A DNA stretch of 64,000 nt. It comes from Synaphobranchus kaupii. Lineage: Eukaryota; Chordata; Actinopteri; Anguilliformes; Synaphobranchidae. Position 1 is the stretch's first letter; every line of letters begins with the position of its first letter. Made by a program: the position numbers and the translations under genes. The notes beneath the pieces were generated by a model, which saw nothing but the letters and a program-made list of their open reading frames with translations, had not been told where the DNA came from and did no database searches. Of the stretch, positions 33,952 to 45,209 are shown piece after piece. The DNA lies in contig CM056380.1 of the NCBI GenBank assembly GCA_029718625.1, positions 109,405,157-109,469,156 of the forward strand, given 5' to 3'.

Positions 33952-34037
33952 GTCTAGATATACAACCACACCGTGGGCTCATCCACCAATCCCATCCACC
34001 AAGACCAATCCCTAAACAGAATACAGTACTCAAGTGA

Positions 34038-34802
34038 GTACGTCAGACACAGGCGGAGTCTGGTTTCTGAGTAAATTCCCTATGACAGATAGAACGGGCT
34101 TCGGAGACTATCGACTATTTCTTGAAATCTGATTTATAGAATGAGCCGAAACATTCCTGGATTAGCCTGTGTGGTATAAGGATATAGACCATATATCGCA
34201 TGTTCCCATTTTTATTTTTTTAAGTAATGGATTAATGACTGAATTTCGACTTGGTCCACTTTAACGGACTACATATCCAATACTGAAAGGCACGGGTGCT
34301 TCTCGACCAATAAGAAATCATCATCTTGTCTGTCTGGACATTTTTGGCAGATGGGAGTACTGCCGCTGAAGATGAGCTAACGTTAGCTTGCTAAGTTGAG
34401 AAGCCCGCCCGACCAGGTCAGAAACTATGCTTCGGTTAACCACATAAAGCAATTCTAGCTTTTAGTCCTTCAAGCTAGCAAGCTAACGTTAGAAAAAAGT
34501 GTTTAAAAATGGAGCTGTGTGCTACTGCTGGCTAACGTTATATGACAACGTTTGGAGAGAACGCTGCTCGTCCAGAGGGAATTATGGGATGTCAAGTTTT
34601 TAAACAGTGCCAGCGCTGGTATATTCACAAAAAAATACAAAAACGTTTGCGAAAACAACAGTTTGCGAACGGGCGTTATGTTTAACAATCCAGGAAATTG
34701 ATGGTAAGACATAATCACTAGAAATGGTTTAAAAGTAAGTTTTAGTTAATGTCTACGCTCTAAATGAATGGGGAATTTACTTCTGAAACCAGTGTGACGT
34801 AG
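34038..34802. mobile_element. Possible MITE with imperfect inverted ends
   Basis: The left end begins TACGTCAG, with CTGGTTTCTGAGTAAATTCCC at about 34060-34080. The right end is GGGAATTTACTTCTGAAACCAG then TGTGACGTA. The shared inverted core is about 21 bases with two differences, and the left side has 14 extra bases. The interior is non-coding, with several GCTAACGTTAG motifs. No clear target duplication. Confidence 0.4.
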
Positions 34803-35199
34803 TAGGCTACTCTATTAACCACTCAGCAGGCCCTACTTTTTAAAAAGATTTTTATTTTTTATTTTTTATAAAACTATCATTTTTTTATTTATAATATAAT
34901 TTCCCCAAACCGCTGCTCCTCAGAGCGACCAACACAGGCAGGTACCCTTAGTTAAATGTATAGCTGTCACTAGACGGATCTAATCTGCAGATAATGTGGA
35001 GCTGCTGCATGTCACGGCTAATGTACATGTACAGGCCAGCCATTGTTTTATAGGAGTTTGGAGCGCTAACAGTAACAGGTGCTAAATACTGATCCACCAC
35101 ATACAGGTTGCTCACCTGTTTTCTATGTTTTTACCTGGGTGCTGTTTGACGGGGCTGAAAGCTAGCTCTACACCGCCACCTGCTGTCAAGTTTATTTTA

Positions 35200-35750
35200 T
35201 TGCTCAAAAGCTCATTCATAAATCACAATGCTAAAAAGCAAAGCCTTAGTGCAATTTATGCATTCTGAAAAAAGACAAACTGTGCTTTCAAAATCATTAC
35301 TTATCTATTTATTTATTTATTTATATTGGATCTAGGACAACCCAGATATGTGAGTAGAGAATACAAACTCATGCAAATAAGTTACCTAGTTCAGTGTAAA
35401 TAAAAGTCATTTGTAGCAAAAGCAAAACAAGGCTGCACAATAAGGTTTACAGTGGTACACCGCACCGCCCCGCCCCGCCCTATGTGGCAGGACACTTTCT
35501 GTACAATGACCCCCATCTCTATCTGGGACCCTCCCTGCTTACAAAAGGAGCGTGGTCTGTCTGCTGTCCTTTAAGATGAAAAGTTTACTGAAAGATTTAG
35601 AAGAAAAATTATAATATTCAAACCACTTTCAACCACTTCTGTGACCGGATAAACCACTAAAAGAAGTGCTGTTTTTAAACCAGATCCGTTCCACCGCCAA
35701 CGTAGGAAACTGCAACTACTGTAAGTGACAAGCGCATTTAGGGCCGGATT
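35200..35750. other. Intergenic, nothing recognised
   Basis: ATTT-rich stretch at 35305-35330 and CCGCCCCGCC at 35465; no gene or mobile element that I can support. Confidence 0.4.
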
Positions 35751-35754
35751 TAGA

Positions 35755-36085
35755 AGAACTTTAGCACACGCAAAACCAATAACATAACCAATGATTTGTG
35801 CAAAACAAATACCATGACCAATCATTGGTCATGTTATTGGTTTTGTGTGTGCTAAAAGGTTTTGAATGTGCTAAAGGTCCCCTAAGGGCCAGATTTACTA
35901 AGACCTTTAATGTGTGCAAAACCTGGTAGCACACACAAAACCAATAACATGACCAGTGATTGGTCACGGTATTATTTTTTTTGCACCAATCATTGGTTGT
36001 GTTATTAGTTTTGAACATGCTAAAATGTTTTGCACACGCTAAAGATCTTAGGGGACCTTTAGCACTCGCAAAACCAATAATATGA
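35755..36085. repeat. Nested palindromic repeat (GCAAAACCAATAACATGACC type)
   Basis: The motif AAAACCAATAACATGACCAA and its inverse (TTGGTCATGTTATTGGTTTT) alternate at least five times, with GCACACACAAAACC / GGTTTTGTGTGTGCT and CTTTAGCAC / GTGCTAAAG. Two hairpins form, at about 35762-35872 and 35925-36045, separated by GGCCAGATTTACTAAG. The arrangement suggests a foldback MITE or tandem copies of one. Confidence 0.65.
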
Positions 36086-36803
36086 CCAACAGATTTAGTG
36101 ATATATATTTCATTCTGATAAATACAAAAAAAGTAAATATATATTTAAAAGATCAATGCTGAAAATCTTGGTTCTTTTTGCCTCTGAGTTTAGGAGTGAT
36201 CGACAGTTTATATTTAACTAGTGGTTTTAAACACGCCTATGACTTAAAACAATCCTTATCAGTGAATAGAACGTGGATGGAGTGTAACAATATCATTATA
36301 AATTATATTTATTTAGCTAATATTCACTTCAATTATAACAGCATGATCATCAACAATTACATACATGCATAATCATAAGCATGGTTATTAATAATTACAT
36401 ACATGCACAGTTGCCAAAAACAGAAATAACAGCAAACTTATTTATAATTATGAATACTAAAATCAGTTAAAATCTGATAAGCTCTTTGGCATGAGCATGT
36501 TAGAAATCTTTGAGTTTTGATTATGTTGTTACTGTGATGTATAATAAGTATGATAAACAGCGATATACATTAAACTTCACTCTGAAGAACGCATTACAGT
36601 AACAGCTGCATGTGATTAAAACTAAGATTGCTTTTAAAAGCCAATTATATTAATTTAATCCCAAGCAAAAAGTGACATATCTCTATCAAATTTTCCCAAA
36701 TAGGGCAATTCCCCACACTCCTCCCTTTACTGCCCCCACCCACCACCACACTACTGCCCCCCCCCCCCGTACTGGAATGCCCTTTTCCTTTCGTTTCACA
36801 CGG
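36086..36803. other. AT-rich intergenic and TRIM gene 3' flank
   Basis: No coding region. A C run lies at 36762-36769. It should contain the 3' UTR and cleavage site of the minus-strand TRIM gene, but no perfect AATAAA was seen close to the stop. Confidence 0.4.
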
Positions 36804-37327
36804 CTAAAGTATTTTTATGGTGGACCCGTACCCCCACACTCCAAATCCCGGGTAGAGAGCCTCCATAAACGTAGTTTGGACTTTGTGGATTAGGGTCATG
36901 GTGTCAGAGACGCTATAAAAGGACAGCTTTCCCGCTCTGAAGTCCAGGAAGACGCCTATCCTGGAGGAGGCCGGAAAAGGCACCGTGGTGCTGCCGTTGT
37001 TGTGCACAAACGCGCATTTGGATTCGGAAAGGTACAGGCTCCAGGACCTGTCGTTCCACCCGAAGCTGCACTCGTTACCGGTGGACTTCCTGTCGATTCC
37101 TTTGTAGGACACGGCTATGTCCACCTCGGTACCCTTCCAGTCCACCTCCCAATAGCAGCGCCTGCCGGACACGCCCTCCCTGCACAACACCTGCTGCCAG
37201 TGGGCGAACCTGCCGGGGTGGTCCGCGTACAGCTGGGGCTCACTCTCCATCTTCACCCCGCTGTTGCCCTCCAGCAGGTGGAGGCTGGGATGGACGGTGT
37301 TGGGGTCCAGTCTCAGCTGACAGGAAT
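36804..37327 (-). CDS. TRIM16-like exon 6: PRY-SPRY (B30.2)
   Basis: Encodes [20 protein letters not shown] (PRY), then [68 protein letters not shown] and LYPGFGVWG. These are the LDP, WEV and L-D-x-x-x-G-x-L-S-F-Y signatures of B30.2 domains. Ends at TAA/TAG equivalent at 36804-36806. Acceptor is TGCCTTTCAG. Confidence 0.9.
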
Positions 37328-40300
37328 CTGAAAGGCAGAAAGAAAAAAACGGCTCCAGAATGACTCGTTCCCCCCCACAGAACACCAGTGGCTTGGACAG
37401 AGAAAGACCTCACTTCACACCTTTATTGTTTATATCTGTATATTTAAAAATTAAAAATAAACATCTTAAAAGTTTTGTGCCAACGTGTTTCGATTAATGA
37501 TCCTTCCTCAGACAGGGGAACAGATACCCCAGCTCTATGCTTCTCTGCACAGCACACTCGGATCTATTAAACCAGAGATACACTTTCCCTCCCAATTTAC
37601 AATTTCCCAGAACCACCACTTTATACCCTACAGGCCACACAGTACTGCAGGAGTGTGTAAAACAGTCCCCCCCCACTGAGCCATGTCTCCATAGGCAAAC
37701 TCACACTGTAAGAAGTCCTCTCTGGTCCGAGGCTCATCGGCCTGTAAAACATTGACTTCGTTCACTGTGGAGAGATACAGAACAGATAAGCATTTACAGC
37801 TTCCCACTGCTCTGTGCAATACTGCAGCCCCACCCAAAAGACCATTATTTGTCTTAAACCATGTGTCAGCCATCATACTGAATAGAGAACAAACATGCCT
37901 TATTGATTTATCTCTATTCTAGAAAATCGGGAGCACAATAAAAAGTAAGTATACAAAGAGTGTGAATATTATCTGAGAAGGTACACATTTGAAGCGGTCT
38001 GTTCAATTAATTTAATCACTGAGGCAAAGAAAAGCAATACTCTTAATATTTTACTTTATCTTAAATTCCATTCGGTGATTTATTGATGCAAGGTATCTTT
38101 GGACACCAAGATGCACACCTCTGCATTCTGAAATAGCTTTTGTCAAATAAATGTTTGGTCGCTTCAACAGACAACTGTTGCAAGATTTTGCCAATCAGCT
38201 GTGGTTCACAAATGAATGAATGAATGAATCAATAAATAAATGAATGAATGAATCCAATCTTAGAACCCTAATGGTTACGCTACGCTGCAGTTCCTGCTCG
38301 ATTCAGAAATCAGGCTCCAATCAGAAGCCTCCTCCTCTAGCTCCGCCCACCTGTCGCGGAGATCTTGCCCAGCTCCCCTTTGCAAAGCTCCTCCAGGCGC
38401 TCTTTCAGCTCAGAGATGGCTTTCTTCGTCGGGCCGAAAGACGAGTGCGGGTCCACGTTAATGTTGGAGACGTCTTCGTACCCAGAGGGGGAGGAGAGCA
38501 GCTGCCAGCTCTGTGCACAGAGAGAAGCAGCCTCATGTGCCAGACCTGTACCTATGAGCTTATACAGTATCTGTGCTATGAGTTTATACAATATCTGTGC
38601 TATGGGCTTATACAGTATCTGTGCTATGAGCTTATACATCTGTGCACAGAGAGAAGCAGCCTCATGTGCCAGACCTGTACCTATGAGCTTATACATCTGT
38701 GCACAGAGAGAAGCAGCCTCATGTGCCAGACCTGTACCTATGAGCTTATACATCTGTGCACAGAGAGAAGCAGCCTCATGTGCCAGACCTGTACCTATGA
38801 GCTTATACATCTGTGCTGAGAGTTTATACAATATCTGTGCTATGGGCTTATACAGTATCTGTGCTATGGGCTTATACATCTGTGCTATGAGTTTAAACAA
38901 TATCTGTGCTATGGGCTTATACAGTATCTGTGCTATGGGCTTATACATCTGTGCTATGAGTTTAAACAATATCTGTGCTATGGGCTTATACAGTATCTGT
39001 GCTATGAGTTTATACAATATCTGTGCTATGGGCTTATACAGTATCTGTGCTATGGGCTTATACAGTATCTGTGCTATGGGTTTAAACAATATCTGTGCTA
39101 TGGGCTTATACAGTATCTGTGCTATGAGCTTATACAGTATCTGTGCTATGGGCTTATACAGTATCTGTGCTATGGGCTTATACAGTATCTGTGCTATGGG
39201 CTTATACAGTATCTGTGCTATGGGCTTATACAGTATCTGTGCTATGAGCTTATACAGTATCTGTGCTATGGGCTTATACAGTATCTGTGCTATGAGTTTA
39301 TACAGTATCTGTGCTATGGGTTTATACAGTATCTGTGCTATGGGTTTATACAGTATCTGTGCTATGAGTTTATACAGTATCTGTGCTATGGGTTCATACA
39401 GTATCTGTGCTATGAGTTTATACAGTATCTGTGCTATGAGATTATATATCTCTGCTATGAGTTTATACAATATCTCTGCTATGGTTTAGGAAAAAATCTT
39501 TATTTCCCAAGTTACCCCTATGAGGGCCCCTTGAGAAAGAAAAGTTTGCACTGGCCATTCAGTGTACTGCAGCCTTTAAGTAGGAAGAATTTGGTCCCTC
39601 TTGTGTTGAAGTTTTACCAGCGTTTGTTTAATCCGCCTGGGAATATGGTGTTGAGTTTTCTAATCCAATGTCTTTCTGTCCTACGTCTGTCCTCCTGTGT
39701 CCAGTTAATGTTTGAATGGAGGCCCGATATTTCTACTGCTTAAAGTCCATGGTGTAGGAAATGAGCCACTATGTGTGTGTCTGTTTTCCTATGATTTCTT
39801 ATGTTATATATGTGTTGTGCCAATCTGGTCTTGATTGTATTTCCTGTCTCTCCTACATATTTTATGTCGCAGTGTTTGCACTTTATGACATATACGCAGT
39901 TATATGTGTTAACTGTGAGTGTTTGTTTAATAAGGTATGTTGTGTTTGTAGTGTTGTTTTTCACTGTAGTGGCCTGTTTGTAAAATATCGGACCTTGTGT
40001 GGGTAAAATGTTGATTTCCGGTAGTTTACTACTCACCAGATGATTCTTAAGGTTTTTGTTTTTTTTGTAGGCCGAAACGATTTTGTATTCTTGAAGCAAA
40101 TCTGTGTTTTGCAGAATCCTGCCCAGGTTCCGTTTAATTTTTCTGTTCGCTATTTGACTGAATGTCGAGTAGGTGGTGATAAGTGGAATTATTTTTCTAG
40201 TGTCCTGTTGTTTTGTAGCCAAGAAGGTTTTCCGAATCTGTCTGAGGAACGATCTGGAATACCCCGTTGGTTTTAATGCATTGAAGAGGGTTTTGGTAGC

Positions 40301-43300
40301 CTCCTCAAAGTCTGTAATCTGTGTACAGATTCTGTTGAACCTTAGCAATTGGGATTTAATCAGGCCTCTGAATGTATGTTTCGGGTGGAGACTGTCCTTG
40401 TGTAAGAGTGCATGTGTGTCTGTGTCTTTAAAGAAAACTTTAGTGTCTAATGTGTGTGTTTGGGGAAATGAGGGCCCCTTGTATGTGGTAGTGTCCAAAA
40501 AATCGATATGTTCATAGTGTGTGGTGTGTTTAATTGTGATAGATGTATGGTGCGTGTTGAGGATCTGAATGAAGTGTTTGAAATCTTCTGAGCTATGTGT
40601 CCATGTTCCCCAGATGTCATCTAAATACATGTGTCTTTGATGTAGCTTTTGTGTTTTGTGGATAGTGGGTTCAGAAAAAAATCTAAGTATTCAGCTATCC
40701 TATAGGATTCGCTGTTGCAGTCTGAAATAATAGGCCTCCCTGCTGGGACCTCATATGGTTTGCTCCAGGATTCTGGTGGCTTGTGTATTTTAGGGAGGTA
40801 AAAAATCCTAGGTCTCGGGTTGTCCTCTCCCCTCAGGTAAAAAGGTAAAAACTTTGTTTTTTAGTGATGTATTTGTTTTCTACTAGTGTCTGTATGATGG
40901 CATGTATTTCCTGGGCCGTGTCTGAGTATATGGGTCCATCAAATTTTCTGTAATGTGTTATGTTGTGAAGTTGTCTATAGGCTTCCTGTTGGTATTGTGT
41001 TCTGTCCATAATAACTACGAGACTTCCCTTGTCTGCTGGTTTGATAATTATTTGCTTGTTTTTAGCCAGCTGTAGTAGTGCTTGGCTCTCCCCTCTGCTG
41101 AGGTTGTTTTGGTCTTTGTGGGTTTGTGGGTTCAGTGCCTTAATTAGTGTGTTGTCCTCTTTAATAATCTGTGCAATCTCTTCTGGGATTTGTTCTGTCT
41201 GTATTCTGTTCTGGGTTTATACAGTATCTGTGCTATGAGTTTATACAGTGTCTGTGCTATGGGCTTATACAGTATCTGTGCTATGAGTTTATACAGTATC
41301 TGTGCTATGAGCTTATATATCTCTGCTATGAGTTTATACAGTATCTGTGCTATGAGTTTATAGTGTCTGTGCTATGGGCTTATACAGTATCTGTGCTATG
41401 AGCTTATATATCTCTGCTATGAGTTTATACAGTATCTGTGCTATGAACTTACAGTAGTGGTATGTGTTGGGAGGGATGGTCAGATTCCCCTGTAATGGCC
41501 ATAGTAAGTGGGATGCGTTGGGAGAGATGGTCAGATTCCCCTGTAATGGCCATAGTAAGAGGGATGTGTTGGGAGGGATGGCCGTAGAGGGTGTTACCTG
41601 GAGGAAGTGGATGTGGTCGTCGGAGTGCGAGAGCTGCTCCAGCTCCACGTGTCTCCTCCTCAGCTCGGACACCTCCTGCTCCAGCTGGTGCAGGAGCGCC
41701 GTGGATCGGATCGACACCGCCCTCTCCTGGGCCAGGATCTGCTGCTTCACCTCCGCGTGCCAACGCTGAACGGATCGCACCAGCTCCGTGAATATCCGCT
41801 CGTTCTCCTCCAGAGCCGTCTGCGCAGAGTTCTGTCAGGAGATGCAACCGCTACTTTTACCTTCATATCAGATCATCATTTGCACATATCATCGGCGTTT
41901 AATTATGTCTGCTGTTCCGAGGCCTGTTTGGAAAGCGCTTTTGAGCTTTGTGCAGCTTAAAAACACTGAGCTGCTCCCCCTAGTGGACGGTATGAGCAGT
42001 ATTTGCTAAACTGCAGCTGGTAGGAGCAGTTGTGAGGAGAGCCTGCACGGGCCCTTTGCGTGGGCCCTGATTGGCCCCTTTGAATGAGCCCTGATTGGAC
42101 CCTTTTAATGAGTCCTGATTGGTCCCTTTGAGTGGGCGGGTCATGCCGGGATTACTCACCTTGACCGCTGCCACAGCCTGCTTCAGATCCTGCCACTTCT
42201 TCAGCCTGCCTTGGATTCTGTGCTGAGACTTCAGTAATGCACCCCCGAGCTGCTTCTGCTCACAAACAGCTTCATCAGACACATCTCACTGCAGCTTCAT
42301 CAGACACATCTCACTGCAGCTTCATCAGACACATCTCACTGCAGCTTCATCAGACACATCTCACTGCAGCTTCATCAGACACATCTCACAGCAACTTCAT
42401 CAGACACATCTCACTGCAGCTTCATCAGACACATCTCACTGCAGCTTCATCAGACACATCTCACTGCAGCTTCATCAGACACATCTCACTGCAGCTTCAT
42501 CAGACACATCTCACTGCAGCTTCATCAGACACATCTCACTGCAGCTTCATCAGACACATCTCACTGCAGCTTCATCAGACACATCTCACTGCAGCTTCAT
42601 CAGACACATCTCACTGCAGCTTCATCAGACACATCTCACTGCAGCTTCATCAGACACATCTCACTGCAGCTTCATCAGACACATCTCACTGCAGCTTAAT
42701 CAGTTACATTTCACTGCTTTACAGGGAATTTCACTGCAGTTTAATCAGTTACATTTCACTGCTTTACAGGGAATCTCACTGCAGCTTAATCAGTTACATT
42801 TCACTGCTTTACAGGGAATCTCACTGCAGCTTAATCAGTTACATTTCACTGCTTTACAGGGAATCTCACTGCAGCTTAATCAGTTACATTTCACTGCTTT
42901 ACAGGGAATCTCACTGCAGCTTAATCAGTTACATTTCACTGCTTTACAGGGAATCTCACTGCAGTTTAATCAGTTACATTTCACTGCTTTACAGGGAATC
43001 TCACTGCAGTTTAATCAGTTACATTTCACTGCTTTACAGGGAATCTCACTGCAGCTTAATCAGTTACATTTCACTGCTTTACAGGGAATCTCACTGCAGC
43101 TTAATCAGTTACATTTCACTGCTTTACAGGGAATCTCACTGCAGTTTAATCAGTTACATTTCACTGCTTTACAGGGAATCTCACTGCAGTTTAATCAGTT
43201 ACATTTCACTGCTTTACAGGGAATCTCAGTGACACAGCTGTCCAGATTATCTCATCTAAACATTAAATGGATAGTTCATCATAATGGGTTAGGATCCAAC

Positions 43301-43345
43301 ATGTTTCTCTCACACACACTGCACACACACACTCACTGCACGCAC

Positions 43346-43388
<43 letters not shown>

Positions 43389-45209
43389 TGCACGCACACA
43401 CAAACACACTCACTGCACACACTACATACTCACACACACACATACACAATGATGTTGAACCCTTCCAAAAGCAATAAAAGGTGTAACCTGCTGACCCCGT
43501 GGACGAGAGAACTGAAGAAGACGGCGATTTGTTTGCGTAAATAAGTTTTGTGCATTTAACGCTTTTGTGCGGCAGATAAACAGGCTTTTGGGATGAAAGC
43601 CAAGAGACTCTGGTGTTTAAGGGGTATGACTAAAAAGACGAAAGGTTTTAACACCGCTCTGCCATGTGTCTTTTTATAAACGCCTTAGTGGACGCTGAGC
43701 ACCTATAAAATATTCAAATGGCAGGAGTGTAGGATTCTGAAAGAGAAAAGGCCTCGTCATGTGCATACCTCAACTCTAAACTCCTGACGATTGTATTTTT
43801 GGGTTTATATTTAGTTCTTTTGAAAGCAAAAAACATCTTTGCATTTTATTTGGTTCATACATAATCCACACACACATATTTGTTAGCCCTTTCTATTTTG
43901 GCATCCAGACCATTATGGCAGGTCTAAGTGTAAGACCATAATGACGATAAACATCCATCTCAGCTTATCCACTTAAGATATCTGTCAGCTTGGTGTCAGG
44001 GTGAGTGCATCTTCGAGGATGTGTTTAATTTTCAAATCCCTGGCCGTACAGCGCTCACAATTATGATGAAATGATATTGCTCCATTTGGTATAAAATATG
44101 CTTTTGGTTTCTGAAAATGGCTTAAACAATGTACACAATGGCTACTGGTACTCCTTTAGCTGGTGTAATGTGACTACCCAGTAGCTGGGATTATTTTAGT
44201 TCTATAAAAGTAGGTCTACTGTATGATTACAAGAGACAACAAAGGCTCCTATTATATCATTGAGTACAGATTTCAGTACTTACAGTTTCAGATCTGCTTT
44301 TAACCCTTTGAAGAGTAGGTTTTTTGGAATGTTCTTTCAAAATTCTAAGTCAGTGTTCTAGAACTCCATTGCCTTCAAATACCAGTACTGATTGTTACAT
44401 CAGCATTAGAATGTTCAGTTAAGAACATTTTGATCATGTGTTGGTGACCTTGTACCGCAAAGGGTTTTAAACAAATGCCTATCCCTACTGAAGGGGAATG
44501 TATCACACTGACTTTTAAAGACGGCACACAGTGACAGCACTGAGCGACTGCATGGGCGAATGCACGCATCTCACAAACCTCTGCCCTATATTGACATCAC
44601 CGTAACTCAACATTAAGGGTAAATGGGCTGTCTCGGCGGCGTAGAGCACTATCCGCACAAACTTTGTCACATGTCTCTCCCTCTCTCTCGCTCCCCATTC
44701 TTCATGTCTCTCTACACTGTGCTGTCCAATAAATAAAGCCTGAAAAAAACATGACGGGTAAATTTCAGACTCCTCACAGTGGGTTTGTGCCATACCTGTC
44801 TCTCGGTCCGTTCCGTCGCAGCCGAGACGGTCTCGTGGTTCTTGTGCTCCTCCATCATGCAGAGCACGCAGACGCACTGCTGGTCGGTGCGACAGTAAAC
44901 CTCTAGCAGCTTGTCGTGATTGGCGCAGATCTTCTCCTGCAGCTGCCCGGCGGCTCCCACCAGCTTGTGCTTCATAAGCGCGGGGTACTCGTAGTGCGGC
45001 TGCAGGTGCGCCTCGCAGTACGACGCCAGGCACGCCAGGCACGACTTGGTCGCCCGGCGCTTATTCCCAGTGCAGATGTCGCACAGCACGGCTCCCGGCC
45101 CGGGACTGGCCCGACCGCCGTCCAGAGTGGCGGACTTCCTGGCTCTTCCCAGAGTGCCGTGGCGGTCCCGATCCCGGTCTCGGCCGCTCGCGATGCTGGA
45201 ACGTGACAT
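36804..45209 (-). CDS. TRIM16-like B-box/coiled-coil/B30.2 protein, six coding exons
   Basis: Exons on minus are 45209-44796, 42255-42160, 41831-41598, 38510-38351, 37764-37705 and 37327-36804. All have GT/AG boundaries and compatible phases (0, 0, 0, 1, 1), giving 1488 bases, 495 residues plus stop. Residues 1-40 are basic/serine-rich with no RING. Residues 43-81 form a B-box 1 (C43, C46, C57, C60, C65, H68) and 95-125 a B-box 2 (CANHDK...CRTDQQCVC...H). Residues 139-301 are coiled-coil; 322-495 are PRY-SPRY. The 96-, 234- and 60-base exons and the [12 protein letters not shown] junction match TRIM16-type genes. B30.2 TRIM proteins act in cytosolic protein interaction, ubiquitin-linked regulation and innate immunity; a RING-less member would rely on a partner for ligase activity. 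TRIM16 itself versus a fish-specific relative is unresolved. Confidence 0.85.
37705..37764 (-). CDS. TRIM16-like exon 5 (60 bp)
   Basis: Encodes [20 protein letters not shown]; acceptor CTCTCCACAG, donor GTGAGT. Choosing this donor rather than GTGTGA one step earlier gives the correct phase into exon 6. Confidence 0.8.
38351..38510 (-). CDS. TRIM16-like exon 4 (160 bp)
   Basis: Encodes [20 protein letters not shown] and then [16 protein letters not shown]; acceptor CTCTGTGCACAG, donor GTGGGC, phase 1. Three tandem copies of this same acceptor occur just upstream in the intron (38640-38815). Confidence 0.85.
38511..38815 (-). repeat. 58-bp intronic repeat duplicating the exon 4 splice acceptor
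   Basis: Units of 58 bases (about 38639-38815, with a first partial unit adjoining exon 4 at 38511) each contain, on minus, CTTCTCTCTGTGCACAG, the polypyrimidine tract and AG of the exon 4 acceptor. Confidence 0.85.
38560..39489 (+). repeat. 24-bp minisatellite in TRIM intron 3 (left part)
   Basis: About 35-38 units built from TGTGCTATGGGCTTATACAG plus TATC, with AGC/AGT and shorter ACATC variants. Because 24 is a multiple of three and the unit lacks stops, long false ORFs appear on both strands. The array continues at 41214-41455 after a Penelope-like insertion. Confidence 0.9.
39490..41213 (-). mobile_element. Penelope-like element inserted in the 24-bp minisatellite
   Basis: A minus-strand Penelope-like retroelement with minisatellite on both sides. 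The N-terminal part (41213-40640) reads [20 protein letters not shown], the palm part is mostly missing, and the C-terminal part has YLDD and a GIY-YIG endonuclease. A stop near 40860 and a large deletion near 40630 make it defective. Confidence 0.75.
39740..40630 (-). pseudogene. Penelope-like RT end and GIY-YIG endonuclease
   Basis: The 296-codon frame starts at the RT catalytic box [10 protein letters not shown], continues [13 protein letters not shown] and the thumb-like [16 protein letters not shown], and ends with [20 protein letters not shown] and [13 protein letters not shown]. This last part is the GIY-YIG nuclease of Penelope elements, here with Y-V-I and Y-V-G. The frame is intact, but everything between the N-terminal KPADKG region and YLDD is deleted, so it cannot be an active RT. 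Confidence 0.75.
41214..41455 (+). repeat. 24-bp minisatellite in TRIM intron 3 (right part)
   Basis: About ten more units of the same 24-base family, including truncated AGCTTATATATCTCTGC variants, between the Penelope-like element and the 41456-41597 intronic sequence. The latter has its own 65-base duplicated block (GGGAGGGATGGTCAGATTCC). Confidence 0.85.
41598..41831 (-). CDS. TRIM16-like exon 3 (234 bp coiled coil)
   Basis: Encodes [20 protein letters not shown] to [10 protein letters not shown], a heptad-rich helix; acceptor TCCTGACAG, donor GTAACA. 234 bases is the canonical TRIM coiled-coil exon length. Confidence 0.9.
42030..42140 (+). repeat. 24-bp triplicate in TRIM intron 2
   Basis: Three to four units of the CCCTGATTGG-CCCCTTTGA type, each containing ATTGG/CCAAT-like motifs. 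Confidence 0.7.
42160..42255 (-). CDS. TRIM16-like exon 2 (96 bp)
   Basis: Encodes [20 protein letters not shown] and ends [10 protein letters not shown] at donor GTGAGT. Acceptor is TTTGTGAGCAG. Exactly 96 bases, the usual size for this TRIM exon. Confidence 0.85.
42256..42692 (+). repeat. 25-bp minisatellite in TRIM intron 1, about 17 copies
   Basis: Very homogeneous units CTTCATCAGACACATCTCAC plus TGCAG. The array begins right at the exon 2 acceptor. Confidence 0.95.
42692..43230 (+). repeat. 45-bp minisatellite in TRIM intron 1, 12 copies
   Basis: Units contain CAGCTTAATCAGTTACATTT, CACTGCTTTACAGGGAATCT and CACTG. The first half resembles the adjacent 25-base unit (CTTMATCAG, CA, CTCACTGCAG), so it probably evolved from it. 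Confidence 0.95.
43312..43445 (+). repeat. CA-rich microsatellite
   Basis: Several pure CA runs interspersed with CTCACTGCACG. Confidence 0.9.
43446..44795. other. TRIM intron 1, remaining part
   Basis: Ordinary A/T-rich intronic sequence. No exon, mobile element or conserved motif recognised. Confidence 0.5.
44796..45209 (-). CDS. TRIM16-like exon 1: two B-boxes
   Basis: Starts [15 protein letters not shown], encodes both B-boxes and ends ...TERTERQ at donor GTATGG, phase 0. ATG 45209 is the first in frame and lies directly ahead of the conserved zinc-binding region, so a RING exon upstream is unlikely but not excluded. Confidence 0.85.

Noticed and set aside
38337..39489. 370-codon ORFs on both strands in the TRIM intron
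   Set aside because: Translation of a 24-bp minisatellite whose period is a multiple of three; on minus it merely overlaps TRIM exon 4.
42237..43232. 331-codon [16 protein letters not shown] repeat
   Set aside because: Read-through of 25- and 45-bp minisatellites in TRIM intron 1 on the wrong strand.
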